DNA of 43,244 bases, taken from positions 1-43,244 of the IMG/VR virus record IMGVR_UViG_3300020219_000484; one strand, 5' to 3'. A program made the translations under genes and the position numbers. Positions 7,042-14,507 of the stretch are shown here, piece after piece (within the stretch, counting starts at the first letter, position 1; each line of letters begins with the position of its first letter). Origin of the DNA: a virus. Under the pieces are notes generated by a model. It was not told the DNA's origin. It ran no database searches and saw only the letters and a program-made list of their open reading frames with translations.

Positions 7042-9494
7042 GGTCGCCGGAGATCCTGCACATACAAGTTCGAGGCAATCCACTCCCACCGCTGTTCGGA
7101 CGCGAACGTGAGCCGCATGTCGAACGACGGGCCAGCAACAGGGATTGGCACTGGCATGCCTGGGAGCGTATCAGCGGGGATCGTAAAGTCAGCGGTGCGC
7201 GCGGCCAGGTTTCGCTGATCGTAGCCGATGCTGACGGCGACCCCCAGCGGAGCCGCAGCGACCAGGTCCACGCCAATGAACTGCTTTTCCAGACCCAGCG
7301 CTCCGAAGTCCAAATGCGGCCACTGAAGGACGCCAGGAAACGGCGTCCCGCTTTGCCCCGCGACGGGGTTGGGGAATGCCGCAGTCGCAAGGGTGTAGCT
7401 TCCGCCCGTATAGCGCGCCGTGCCGTTTGTGATTCGCAGCTCGTCGATGCCCGCCTGAAGACGAGACGGACCGCTTGAAAGAAACACGGTGGGGATCGGC
7501 GTGTTCGCGTAACCCGCGTTCAGGGTCAGCGACGCATCTAGCGTTCCGTTCACGTACAGGCGAACCACGCGCGTCGATGCCACGTAAGTGACCGCTATCG
7601 CGGACCACTCGTTGACGCTGGCAACAACGGTTCCGGTTAGCGTCTCCAGCCCAGTTAGCTGATCCAGGATCAGCACAGACACCACGCCGCCCAACTCATA
7701 GCGGAGGATCAAATGACCGGCGCTGCCGTTCATCAGCCTGAACACGTCCGTGCCCCCGGGGATAGCCGCTACGGTCGGGCGAACCCAGCACTCGATTGTC
7801 CAGTTGGTTGAGAGGTTGAATGCTGCGTTTGTGGCGTAGCTGACCGTATCGGCGACCGCGTTAAACAGCATCGAGCCCGCGCCAAATTGCGGGGTCACGG
7901 CACTGATGGCTGCGCCGCCAGCAACCGTCGCGGGGTGCGCGTAGCTGGATGAGTCCACGAAGCTCGCGTCGCCGTGCAGGAGCAAGGACACCGTCAGATC
8001 CGCAGGCACATCGACCGCGTCATCAATCACGACGCCCGCGTCCACGCGCCAGATGCGGTGGGCTGCCGTTCGCAAGTACAAGACGTTATTTAACAGCGCG
8101 GTGTCGACTATCTCTTCAGGGAACAGATACCGGCTCCAGCTTTGCGTGTTGCGGTCCTGCATCGTGAGCACGAACGCTTCGGGGCCGAAGAACAGCCAGT
8201 ATTGCCCGTAAGCGGGCACGAACGTGGAGAAAGGAACGAACGTGGCGGCCTTGATCGCGGCCGTGACCAGTGGGTCGATCGCCTCGCCAAACGTGCCCGC
8301 CTGCAGGTTCGTGCTGGCGCCAGCGATGCCGACATTGCGGACTCCTACCGCGTTCAGGAAAACCAAATCATTTTGCACCGGCAACACCGTGCGCGGCTCC
8401 ACGCAGTCGATCGGCACCGCATCGAGCAGCGCCATGTTGGCCGGGTCTTGGTCCACCTGCCACATCTGAAAGCCCGTGGAGTTGAACGCGACCAAGTTGC
8501 TGCGGTACAGCCCAAGCGCGGTGACCGGGTTCGCGCCATAGGTCTGCAATCCGAAGGGGATGTACCCCGCGTCATCCAGCGAACTCCAATCCAGCGGGTT
8601 GACCGTCGCAGAAAACGCGATGATGTCGTCATCTGCGCAGAATATCTTGGACGCGGCAATGGCTACGGTCTTGGTGTTTGGGCACCGTTCGTCAGTGATG
8701 CGGCGCGATACGGCGGTCCAGATGATCGTGTTGTCCGCGACTCCTTCCCCCACGAGCGCCGGGAATGTCGGCTCCACCGCACCGGACACCAGTATGGGCA
8801 CCGCTTCCCACGTGACGGTCGACGAGTTTATCCCGGTCCAAGTGACCTCGTTGTCGACGACCGTGCCAGAAACCGTTGTCGGCCAGATCGGCTCGACGCC
8901 GGCGCTGAACCCGGCGTTGGCCTGCGTTGCTTGAAAAGTCAGCCCGTCTATGGGTGGCGCGAACGCGTAGTTCCAAGTGAACGCATCGACTCTCAGGAAG
9001 GCGCTGCCGCTGTTGCGGAAGGCTCGAGCAGCAGGGCGCACGAACGCGGCGCCCGGCGGCGCGACCGCCGTAATGTTCGACTGCCCCCATGCGCCGTTCG
9101 AGCCGGAGTTGACGTCCGAACCTTCGCTCGTGCTTATAAGCGACGACGCCGCGTCAAGCCAATCAAGTTGGATGCGCGCGCCCGCTTGACCGGCCGACGA
9201 CGATCCTTGCTGAACCTGCAGGGCTGCCACGATCGTCTGGCCCACGGCGACCGCCACTGGAGCCGTGCTTACGAGACGTGAGTTGCCGGTGAAGCTGAAG
9301 TTTGCAGCCCACGTGCCTGAAAACACCGGCGCGGACTGAACAATGGTCCATCCCGTTCCTTTCGTCCAGCTGACGTCGCCGGATTCGAAGCCGCCGTTCG
9401 TGACGGGCACCGCGACCACGGGCGGGTTCGATACCCGGCGCACGATCGCGCCAGGGTTGTACAGCACGCCAGGAGACCAGACGGGCGTGCTCAC
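7038..9494 (-). CDS. Tail nozzle/stabilization-like protein with LamG-type insertion
   Basis: This 818-residue protein starts at a GTG in a GTGA overlap with the upstream 265-residue gene. Residues of about 30-180 form a jelly-roll-like region (NGGFESGDVSW start, typical of carbohydrate-binding modules). EPIWP/EPTFPAL-type repeats follow, then residues 260-490 with the pattern of the beta-propeller of podoviral nozzle proteins (NPLDWSS, GFQMWQVDQDP, YGQYWLFFG, RIWRVD). Residues of about 500-710 look like a LamG/concanavalin domain (LLLHGDASFVDSSS, WTIECWVRP, VRLYVNGTLDASL, IDELRITNGTARYTGGSY). The C-terminus returns to a strand-rich nozzle-type segment. It would close the tail tip and may bind glycans. 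The nozzle N-terminus appears to be encoded by the separate upstream gene. Confidence 0.7.
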   Translation of the reverse strand: MSTPVWSPGVLYNPGAIVRRVSNPPVVAVPVTNGGFESGDVSWTKGTGWTIVQSAPVFSGTWAANFSFTGNSRLVSTAPVAVAVGQTIVAALQVQQGSSSAGQAGARIQLDWLDAASSLISTSEGSDVNSGSNGAWGQSNITAVAPPGAAFVRPAARAFRNSGSAFLRVDAFTWNYAFAPPIDGLTFQATQANAGFSAGVEPIWPTTVSGTVVDNEVTWTGINSSTVTWEAVPILVSGAVEPTFPALVGEGVADNTIIWTAVSRRITDERCPNTKTVAIAASKIFCADDDIIAFSATVNPLDWSSLDDAGYIPFGLQTYGANPVTALGLYRSNLVAFNSTGFQMWQVDQDPANMALLDAVPIDCVEPRTVLPVQNDLVFLNAVGVRNVGIAGASTNLQAGTFGEAIDPLVTAAIKAATFVPFSTFVPAYGQYWLFFGPEAFVLTMQDRNTQSWSRYLFPEEIVDTALLNNVLYLRTAAHRIWRVDAGVVIDDAVDVPADLTVSLLLHGDASFVDSSSYAHPATVAGGAAISAVTPQFGAGSMLFNAVADTVSYATNAAFNLSTNWTIECWVRPTVAAIPGGTDVFRLMNGSAGHLILRYELGGVVSVLILDQLTGLETLTGTVVASVNEWSAIAVTYVASTRVVRLYVNGTLDASLTLNAGYANTPIPTVFLSSGPSRLQAGIDELRITNGTARYTGGSYTLATAAFPNPVAGQSGTPFPGVLQWPHLDFGALGLEKQFIGVDLVAAAPLGVAVSIGYDQRNLAARTADFTIPADTLPGMPVPIPVAGPSFDMRLTFASEQRWEWIASNLYVQDLRRP

Positions 9495-10288
9495 GGACCC
9501 ACCCCCCGGAACCGACTGTACCGCTCGATGGTTGCGTCTGTCGGCAAGTCCACGGTAGGCGCAGGCGTCGTGGTCGGGGTACCCGTCACATTGCCCCCAT
9601 CCGTCGTTTCAATGACCCGAGCGCTCGGCTCCGTGGGCCAGATCGGTTCGGTGGCGCCGGAACGCGGGTTGTTGCCGGTGGCTGCGACCGCTTGGTAATA
9701 GAAGTCGTTGTACAGCGTCGGCTCTACGATGCTCCGCGCCGGGGGTGGCGACGCGCCAATGCTGCGCGGCACGTTCGGGGCCCAGCTCGGGAACGGGTCC
9801 GTCGTGCGCGTTGCCCGGTAAACGACTCGGGTCGTGTCGGTGGTCTGGCTGACCAAGGCCCCGGCGGCATACCGCTTGTTCGCCTGCCATGCGGGAGCCG
9901 GCTGCAGCCAGTAGTGATACACCTTGCCGTCGGCGAATTCCGCGACGACATAGAGCGCGCCCATGAACGGCGCAGCAAAGTGGATCTTGGTCAGCACAAT
10001 GGTCGTGTCGAAGGTGGACGACGGGTGTACCAGAACGTGCAGCGTGTACCCTGCCGGGACGGAGACAACGACATGGGAGTACGTGTGCAGGCTGCCTTCG
10101 AAGGCGGTCAGCCCCCGCGTCAGAGCATCGAGTACAGCAACGCGCGCCGTGCCCGGACGCGAAACCACCGTGTTCGCCTCGGTCACGTAGCCGTTCAGCA
10201 GCTCGTACAAGTTGTCGGCTCGAGCGCCGCCGCGCGTGCGCAGGCGGTTGATCCCGCCTCTGATAGTGGTGAGTGGCGCCGCGCGCAT
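9491..10288 (-). CDS. Nozzle-type tail protein, N-terminal half
   Basis: A 265-residue protein starting at the ATG in a TAATG overlap with the adaptor gene. The first 60 residues (GGINRLRTRGGARADNLYELLNGYV then a SRPGTARV motif) match the usual start of phage stabilization/nozzle proteins, which list 'N-G-Y-V-x-SRPGT'-like segments. The rest is strand-rich, with an EPIWPTEPSARVIE segment also echoed in the next gene (EPIWPTTVSGTVV). It ends where the downstream 818-residue gene begins (GTGA), so the two probably make one split tail component. Not a frameshift by obvious sequence, because the overlap is a normal coupled junction. Confidence 0.65.
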   Translation of the reverse strand: MRAAPLTTIRGGINRLRTRGGARADNLYELLNGYVTEANTVVSRPGTARVAVLDALTRGLTAFEGSLHTYSHVVVSVPAGYTLHVLVHPSSTFDTTIVLTKIHFAAPFMGALYVVAEFADGKVYHYWLQPAPAWQANKRYAAGALVSQTTDTTRVVYRATRTTDPFPSWAPNVPRSIGASPPPARSIVEPTLYNDFYYQAVAATGNNPRSGATEPIWPTEPSARVIETTDGGNVTGTPTTTPAPTVDLPTDATIERYSRFRGVGP

Positions 10289-11010
10289 TACGGCAGCGGC
10301 AGCAGTATGGGCCGCGCGGCCGACGGAAGCTGCGCTGAGCCGGGGATGTAGCGGCGCGTGCCGTGCGAGCCTGCGACCAGATCGGCGATGAACGCCTGCG
10401 CCTGCGTCGCGACATCGTCGGCGTCGCTCGAGCCGTAGTGGTTCTTGGCGTTTGCCAGGGCCCACAGGAACACCAGCTCGCTGTTCAACGTCGAGACGTC
10501 GGCGTCCACCGCGAAGGGCAACAGCCCGAAGCGGCCTTTGACGCGCAGCGTGTAAGCAGCTGCCGGAGCGGGGAACACTTCGACGCACTGCCGAACCTCA
10601 TAGTGAGACGGCAGCCCTTGGTAGTTCGACGCGGTGTAGAACGAAGGCGGGATGCCACCGATCAGTTCGTACCACCGGCCGTTCAGATCTTCGACCCCGA
10701 CCCACGTTATGTTGTACGCGTCCAGTCGCTTTGTGCAGGGCGGGGTCTCGACATTGCTCGCAATGCCGTAGAACCGTTCGTTTACAACCATCGGCCACGT
10801 GTAGATCCGCTCGGTCTCGAGCGCCTTGTACTTGCGGTAAAGGAACTCTTGCGCGCTGCGCAGGAAATCATCGAGCAGCGCCGCCATGCCCGGCGGTGGG
10901 GTCGCCGCGAGAGCGGAATAGCCAAGCCGAATCATCAGCCGAGTTCGCAGCTGCACCAACGTGGCGTTGGTCGCGATGACATCGTTGCACGAGCAATTGA
11001 ATGAAGGCAT
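10288..11010 (-). CDS. Head-tail adaptor (tail tubular A-like)
   Basis: A 240-residue protein with a helical N-terminus (LVQLRTRLMIRLGYSA, then LLDDFLRSAQEFLYRKYKALETER), a strand region containing ITWVGVEDLNGRWYELIGG, and VFPAPAAAYTLRVKGRFGLLPF. This layout is typical of podoviral adaptors such as T7 gp11 that ring the portal and connect it to the nozzle. An unusual Cys cluster (FNCSCND) lies at residues 4-9. It lies directly downstream of a strong terminator and directly upstream of the nozzle genes, the normal order in short-tailed phages. Confidence 0.7.
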   Translation of the reverse strand: MPSFNCSCNDVIATNATLVQLRTRLMIRLGYSALAATPPPGMAALLDDFLRSAQEFLYRKYKALETERIYTWPMVVNERFYGIASNVETPPCTKRLDAYNITWVGVEDLNGRWYELIGGIPPSFYTASNYQGLPSHYEVRQCVEVFPAPAAAYTLRVKGRFGLLPFAVDADVSTLNSELVFLWALANAKNHYGSSDADDVATQAQAFIADLVAGSHGTRRYIPGSAQLPSAARPILLPLP

Positions 11011-11032
11011 GACTGTCTCGCATACCCCCTAG

Positions 11033-11063
11033 AAAAAGGGGCCAGTCAATGAAGACCGGCCCC
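11033..11063 (-). terminator. Rho-independent terminator after the 133-residue gene
   Basis: On the minus strand, the arms GGGGCCGGTC and GACTGGCCCC (11054-11063 and 11038-11047) pair over 10 bp with one G-T pair, close a six-base loop (TTCATT) and are followed by TTTTT. This would reduce expression of the adaptor and tail genes relative to the upstream head genes. Confidence 0.85.
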
Positions 11064-11111
11064 TCCAGGTTGACTTGCGCGCAGGAGGGGACACGCAAGC
11101 CGCCGCACGGT

Positions 11112-11513
11112 TCAGTCTACCAGTTCGGTCGCGTCAACGTCCCCGAATTCATCGCCGACATATATCGGATCCGTGTCACGGATGGGTTCATCCTCGCCGG
11201 TGAATATGCCCTTCTTGCCGCCGGAATGCGCCTTATCCATCTCTGCTGTCAGGCTCGTGAGCCCCCGAGCGCCGATCCCGTAAATCAGGGCCACGTACTC
11301 TTGGCCCGTTTCAGTGTCGCCTTTGTACTTGGACTGCAGCCGCGTGTACTCGGCTTCGGGAGTCTCGTTCCACTCAGGCACCGAAATGGCGCCCGTCACC
11401 ACACAATTAACGTCCCCGTGGATCGCCTCGAGGATGGGCAGCTCCCAAGGAAGCACCGCTTCCGTGAGAACCGTGGCTTCTGAGCGCGTAATCTTGACTA
11501 GAATGAAGTCCAT
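11112..11513 (-). CDS. Unknown acidic head-region protein
   Basis: A 133-residue protein preceded by a near-perfect Shine-Dalgarno (AGGAGGG) eight bases before the ATG. The first 60 residues look compact (MDFILVKITRSEATVLTEAVLPWELPILEAIHG begins the protein), and the last 45 are strongly acidic (GEDEPIRDTDPIYVGDEFGDVDATELVD). It is placed between the capsid-adjacent small gene and the adaptor and is isolated by terminators on both sides. Such position suits a minor head or completion protein, but the family is not recognised. Confidence 0.7.
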   Translation of the reverse strand: MDFILVKITRSEATVLTEAVLPWELPILEAIHGDVNCVVTGAISVPEWNETPEAEYTRLQSKYKGDTETGQEYVALIYGIGARGLTSLTAEMDKAHSGGKKGIFTGEDEPIRDTDPIYVGDEFGDVDATELVD

Positions 11514-11533
11514 ATATAACCCTCCTGGTGGGT

Positions 11534-11782
11534 TTAGTTTCCGAGCAAGAACAGATTGGCTGCGGTCGAAACGCGGATATACCGCTGATTGATCGTAGCA
11601 ATTGCCATCTCGAGCGCGGGTACGGTCACCACGGTCGTGTAGGCAGTGGCAGCCACAATCGCTTCCTGCAGCACCAAGCTGCCGGCAGTCATATTGACCA
11701 CAACAACGGTGTACCCGGACAGGAACGGCACGGTCTGAGTGTTGAGGTCAATTTCCGTGTTGGTAACTTTGAGAACTCGCAT
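11534..11782 (-). CDS. Small strand-rich protein after capsid, unknown
   Basis: An 82-residue protein with alternating hydrophobic residues (TVVVVNMTAGSLVLQEAIVAATAYTTVVTV is a run split by small residues), suggesting a beta-rich fold. The GGAGA Shine-Dalgarno sits ten bases before the ATG. It follows the capsid terminator and precedes the acidic 133-residue gene. A capsid decoration or stabilising role is possible from size and place but is not shown by sequence. Confidence 0.65.
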   Translation of the reverse strand: MRVLKVTNTEIDLNTQTVPFLSGYTVVVVNMTAGSLVLQEAIVAATAYTTVVTVPALEMAIATINQRYIRVSTAANLFLLGN

Positions 11783-11793
11783 ACATTTCTCCG

Positions 11794-11822
11794 AAAAAAG
11801 GCCCGAGGCTTGCGCCCCGGGC
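11794..11822 (-). terminator. Rho-independent terminator after major capsid gene
   Basis: On the minus strand GCCCGGGGC (11822-11814) pairs with GCCTCGGGC (11809-11801) around a GCAA tetraloop, followed by one C and then six T. It lies ten bases past the capsid stop. The GCAA loop is of the stable GNRA type. Confidence 0.87.
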
Positions 11823-11831
11823 TGTGGTAGG

Positions 11832-12881
11832 TCAGACGATGGTGATGACGCCCATTGCGTTGCGCTTGCTGGTCGTCAGAGCAGCCTTGCTCGTCATGGC
11901 CCAGTAGTGAACGTAACGGTCGTAAACCCGCGGCGGCTTGCGGGGAACCATCCAGTGACCCTGGATGGGGCGCAGCTTCAGGAACTCGGTGTTCAGGAAG
12001 TAGCACCGCTTCGCCCAAGGCTCCGCGGGGCTGTCCAGCGCGTCCAAGGTGTCGAAGACCGGATCCCATACCAGTTCAACGCCCTTGAAGTAAACACCCG
12101 ACACCGAAGCGTCAAGCGCCGTCTCACCGCGGCCAGTCGTGTTCAGTCGACGGTTGACCGTGAGCCCTGCGTCGATGCGGTAAGCATCGAGGAACGCCCC
12201 ACCGCACAGGATGAAGTTCGGGATCGACCCGCCGCGGCGCGTCACTTCCCGCCATGCAACTTCCATGCGGTTCACGAGCAGACCCGCAGTCGCAGCGATG
12301 TCCAACTCCGCGTAGTTCCTCCACCACACGTTCGCCACCTGGTCGATGGTGCCCACCGTGCCGGCAGCGCCCGGAGTCGTCGAGACCAGCGCGTCAAGGC
12401 CCGGAATGTCATTGACCGATGCGGCACCGCTGCGGTGAAGCATCAGATCGAACCCTTCCTGGTAGCCCAGCTTCAGCGTCGCCATGTTCTCCTTCAGGAG
12501 GTTGGTCAGCTGAATCTGCTCTGCGCCCGAGGCGTTGGCATTGCGGTCGTCAGTGACCGTGATGCCGTTCTGCGCCAGCTCGTCTTCGTTCAGACCGAAA
12601 CCGTCGTGGAAGCTTCCCCACGAGAACTTCGCCTGCTGGAGCGTGCGCTTGCGGTTGTACGTGACCTGGCTATCGCCGAAGTACGACTGGAAGTTCGCGG
12701 AGTTGCTGAAGCGCAGCTGTTCGACAACATACTGCAAGCCGCCCGCATAGGGCTTTTTACCTTCCGTCAGCTTCTGGATGAGCGGGCGGGCGGTGTTGAT
12801 CTGGTCGATGGGGTCATTCTTCTGGTAGAAGTCGATGACCGCGCGGCCGGCGTATGCCAGCTGTTCTGGATTGAAAGGCAT
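11832..12881 (-). CDS. Major capsid protein
   Basis: A 349-residue protein starting MPFNPEQLAYAG at the ATG 12881, after the Shine-Dalgarno GAGGA; an upstream in-frame extension has no good ribosome site. It has the features of a capsid subunit: a DFYQKNDPIDQINTARPLIQ start, a LQQAKFSWGSFHDGFGLNEDEL region, a central SIPNFILCGGAFLDAYR segment and a C-terminal RVYDRYVHYWAMTSKAAL. It lacks an obvious cleaved delta domain at the N-terminus, and a separate scaffold gene is present upstream. Scaffold, capsid, small gene, then adaptor is the standard short-tail order. Fold presumably HK97-like, by inference. Confidence 0.8.
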   Translation of the reverse strand: MPFNPEQLAYAGRAVIDFYQKNDPIDQINTARPLIQKLTEGKKPYAGGLQYVVEQLRFSNSANFQSYFGDSQVTYNRKRTLQQAKFSWGSFHDGFGLNEDELAQNGITVTDDRNANASGAEQIQLTNLLKENMATLKLGYQEGFDLMLHRSGAASVNDIPGLDALVSTTPGAAGTVGTIDQVANVWWRNYAELDIAATAGLLVNRMEVAWREVTRRGGSIPNFILCGGAFLDAYRIDAGLTVNRRLNTTGRGETALDASVSGVYFKGVELVWDPVFDTLDALDSPAEPWAKRCYFLNTEFLKLRPIQGHWMVPRKPPRVYDRYVHYWAMTSKAALTTSKRNAMGVITIV

Positions 12882-12892
12882 GATTGCAAATC

Positions 12893-12955
12893 CTCGTGAG
12901 CATGAAGTGGAGTGACTACCGACTGCGAGGCCTCGGACCCTCAGTTGCTCACGAG
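12893..12955 (-). promoter_or_regulatory. Inverted repeat overlapping the capsid ribosome-binding site
   Basis: CTCGTGAGCA at 12955-12946 and its exact complement TGCTCACGAG at 12902-12893 form a 10-bp stem in the mRNA; the 43-base interior contains a second perfect palindrome, CGAGGCCTCG (12926-12935). The 3' arm ends in GAG, which is the first part of the Shine-Dalgarno GAGGA used by the capsid gene. Folding would partly occlude ribosome binding. A further small hairpin, GTCGCA-ACAG-TGCGAC, lies just upstream at 12980-12995. Regulatory effect is inferred. Confidence 0.6.
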
Positions 12956-13021
12956 TTCGTGCCCGGGTACGCCGGTTCGGTCGCACTGTTGCGACGCACG
13001 ATATGAAATCGGTCGAAACGA

Positions 13022-13050
13022 ATGAGACCAGACAGAACCCCTCCTGTCAA
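13022..13050 (-). promoter_or_regulatory. Candidate sigma70-type promoter for the capsid gene
   Basis: The minus strand has a consensus -35 hexamer TTGACA (13050-13045), a 17-base spacer and TCTCAT (13027-13022, four of six matches to TATAAT). It starts just after the stop of the FN3-like gene. A transcript from here would have a leader of about 135 bases containing the inverted repeats before the capsid ATG. The weak -10 keeps this tentative. Confidence 0.35.
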
Positions 13051-13053
13051 GCC

Positions 13054-13470
13054 TTACTGCACCGTCACTCCTGACGGAGCGTTCGGGATCGCGTTGATGC
13101 TCTTGCATGCTTCGCTCGAAGACGCCGATTCCAGACCGTTGATATCGACTGCCGTCACCACGTAGCAGCGCGTACCGATCGGGTTTGTTCCACGTGGAAC
13201 TGTCGCAGTCAGCGTGGGGTGCGGGATAGTCGCGACGACAGCTTTTGAGCCGCCCGGAGTCGTGCCCATCGACACTCGATACTCCCGCAATTGCGCGGAA
13301 GGAAGTGCGGTACCGTCGACGCGCTCCGTCGGGGCGGACCAGCGCACAACGTCAGTCACCGTTTGCGATACAACCACGCCGCCAATGCTAAGCACCGTCG
13401 CCAGTAAAGCGACCCACCAGCCACGAACTTTGTTCCACGCGTCCACAAAAAACTTCTTGATGCGATCCAT
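13054..13470 (-). CDS. Membrane-anchored fibronectin type III-like protein
   Basis: A 138-residue protein with a basic, amphipathic start (MDRIKKFFVDAWNKVRGWW), one hydrophobic segment at about residues 19-35 (VALLATVLSIGGVVV), and a C-terminal domain with the FN3 pattern: VVRWSAPTERVDG, LREYRVSMG, YVVTAVDINGLESASS and a closing SEACKSI. FN3 and Ig-like domains are common on phage capsids and tails. An N-terminal membrane segment is less usual between scaffold and capsid genes. The Shine-Dalgarno is AGAGG. It might be displayed on virions or act at the host membrane; sequence does not decide. Confidence 0.7.
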   Translation of the reverse strand: MDRIKKFFVDAWNKVRGWWVALLATVLSIGGVVVSQTVTDVVRWSAPTERVDGTALPSAQLREYRVSMGTTPGGSKAVVATIPHPTLTATVPRGTNPIGTRCYVVTAVDINGLESASSSEACKSINAIPNAPSGVTVQ

Positions 13471-13480
13471 AGTGATACCT

Positions 13481-14494
13481 CTAGTTAGCAGATGAAAGTG
13501 CTTGCTGCACGGCTTCGAGCGCGGACTTCGGCGCCGGCGCCGGACTGCCGGCCGGGTTCGACGCGCGCAACGGAGTGTTCCCCGCGGCGGCTCGAGGCAT
13601 CAAGGCTGCTGCGGGCAACGCATCGTAGGCAGCTTTGAACGTCGTCGCCCACTGTTTGGGGTCGATGCGCGAGAGCACCGGCTTGAGCTGTGCGATCAGG
13701 ATAGGCCGTTTCTGCGTGTAGTACGGGTCCGCTCTGAGCCGTGTTTCCAGCATGTTTAGTGCTGCCACGCCTGCGGAACGCGCCTGCTGTTGCCAGTTTG
13801 TGGTCGCTTGCGCCTGCGTGCGCGCGTCCGCCTCCCCCTGCTGGTACTTGGCCGCTTCACGGGCTGCCGCGAGTTCCTGCGCGTGCTCCAATGCAATGCG
13901 GCCGCTGCCCACACCGTCGATCAAGTCTTGGTGCCCCTCGAGGAAGTTCACCCCAGGGACGTTCTTGCCGAGCATGCGGGCCAACGTGGTGACTTCTTCC
14001 TGCATCATCTGCAGCGCTTGCTCGCGGTCGGCCCGAGACGTGCTGTTCACCATGCGCAGATAGTCCAGCGCTTGGCCGTACTGCTCCGGCGTGGCCTGCG
14101 TTTCTCGAATCAAGCCGAGGACTTCATTGCGCTGTTGCACCGCCGTGTCGCGCTCGGTCGTGACTTCCCGGGTCATTGAAATCAGGTTCGTAATGCGCTC
14201 TTTTGTCTCGCGCTTCATCGCATTCGGCAACGGGTCGTTCAGCGGGTCCGCTGCGGCCAGCACCGCGGGCTTCACTGCCTCGGGCTTCACTGCCTCGGGC
14301 TTCACTGCCTCGATCGGTTCGCCCGATGGGGGTGACTCGGCCGGTTCATCCGACGAAGGCGGCGGAGCCGGTTCGTCCGACGGGGGCGACTCGATCGGTT
14401 CATCCGACGGGGCCGGCGCAGCAGGCGCGGCGGGCGTGGGTTCAGTCAAGCTTGCAGCCACCGCAGCCGCCAGTTCGTTGTCGTCAATAGCCAT
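13481..14494 (-). CDS. Scaffolding protein
   Basis: A 337-residue, charged, helical protein with an AGGAGA ribosome site. The N-terminal 75 residues are disordered and repetitive: SDEPxESPPS-type units and three EAVKP units encoded by an exact 15-base tandem repeat. The centre is coiled-coil-like (MKRETKERITNLISMTREVTTERDTAVQQRN starts it), and there is a Pro/Ala linker before the C-terminal helix SALEAVQQALSSAN, the usual place for capsid binding in scaffolds. It lies between portal and capsid genes, the standard scaffold locus. Confidence 0.8.
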   Translation of the reverse strand: MAIDDNELAAAVAASLTEPTPAAPAAPAPSDEPIESPPSDEPAPPPSSDEPAESPPSGEPIEAVKPEAVKPEAVKPAVLAAADPLNDPLPNAMKRETKERITNLISMTREVTTERDTAVQQRNEVLGLIRETQATPEQYGQALDYLRMVNSTSRADREQALQMMQEEVTTLARMLGKNVPGVNFLEGHQDLIDGVGSGRIALEHAQELAAAREAAKYQQGEADARTQAQATTNWQQQARSAGVAALNMLETRLRADPYYTQKRPILIAQLKPVLSRIDPKQWATTFKAAYDALPAAALMPRAAAGNTPLRASNPAGSPAPAPKSALEAVQQALSSAN

Positions 14495-14507
14495 AGTTGT
14501 CTCCTGT

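Noticed and set aside
8142-9281. 379-codon plus-strand open frame opposite the nozzle gene
   Set aside because: Same reasons: the minus strand carries clear LamG and propeller-like patterns and coupled starts at both ends.
11739-12899. 386-codon plus-strand open frame opposite the capsid gene
   Set aside because: Runs through the capsid terminator hairpin and has the composition of an antisense frame.
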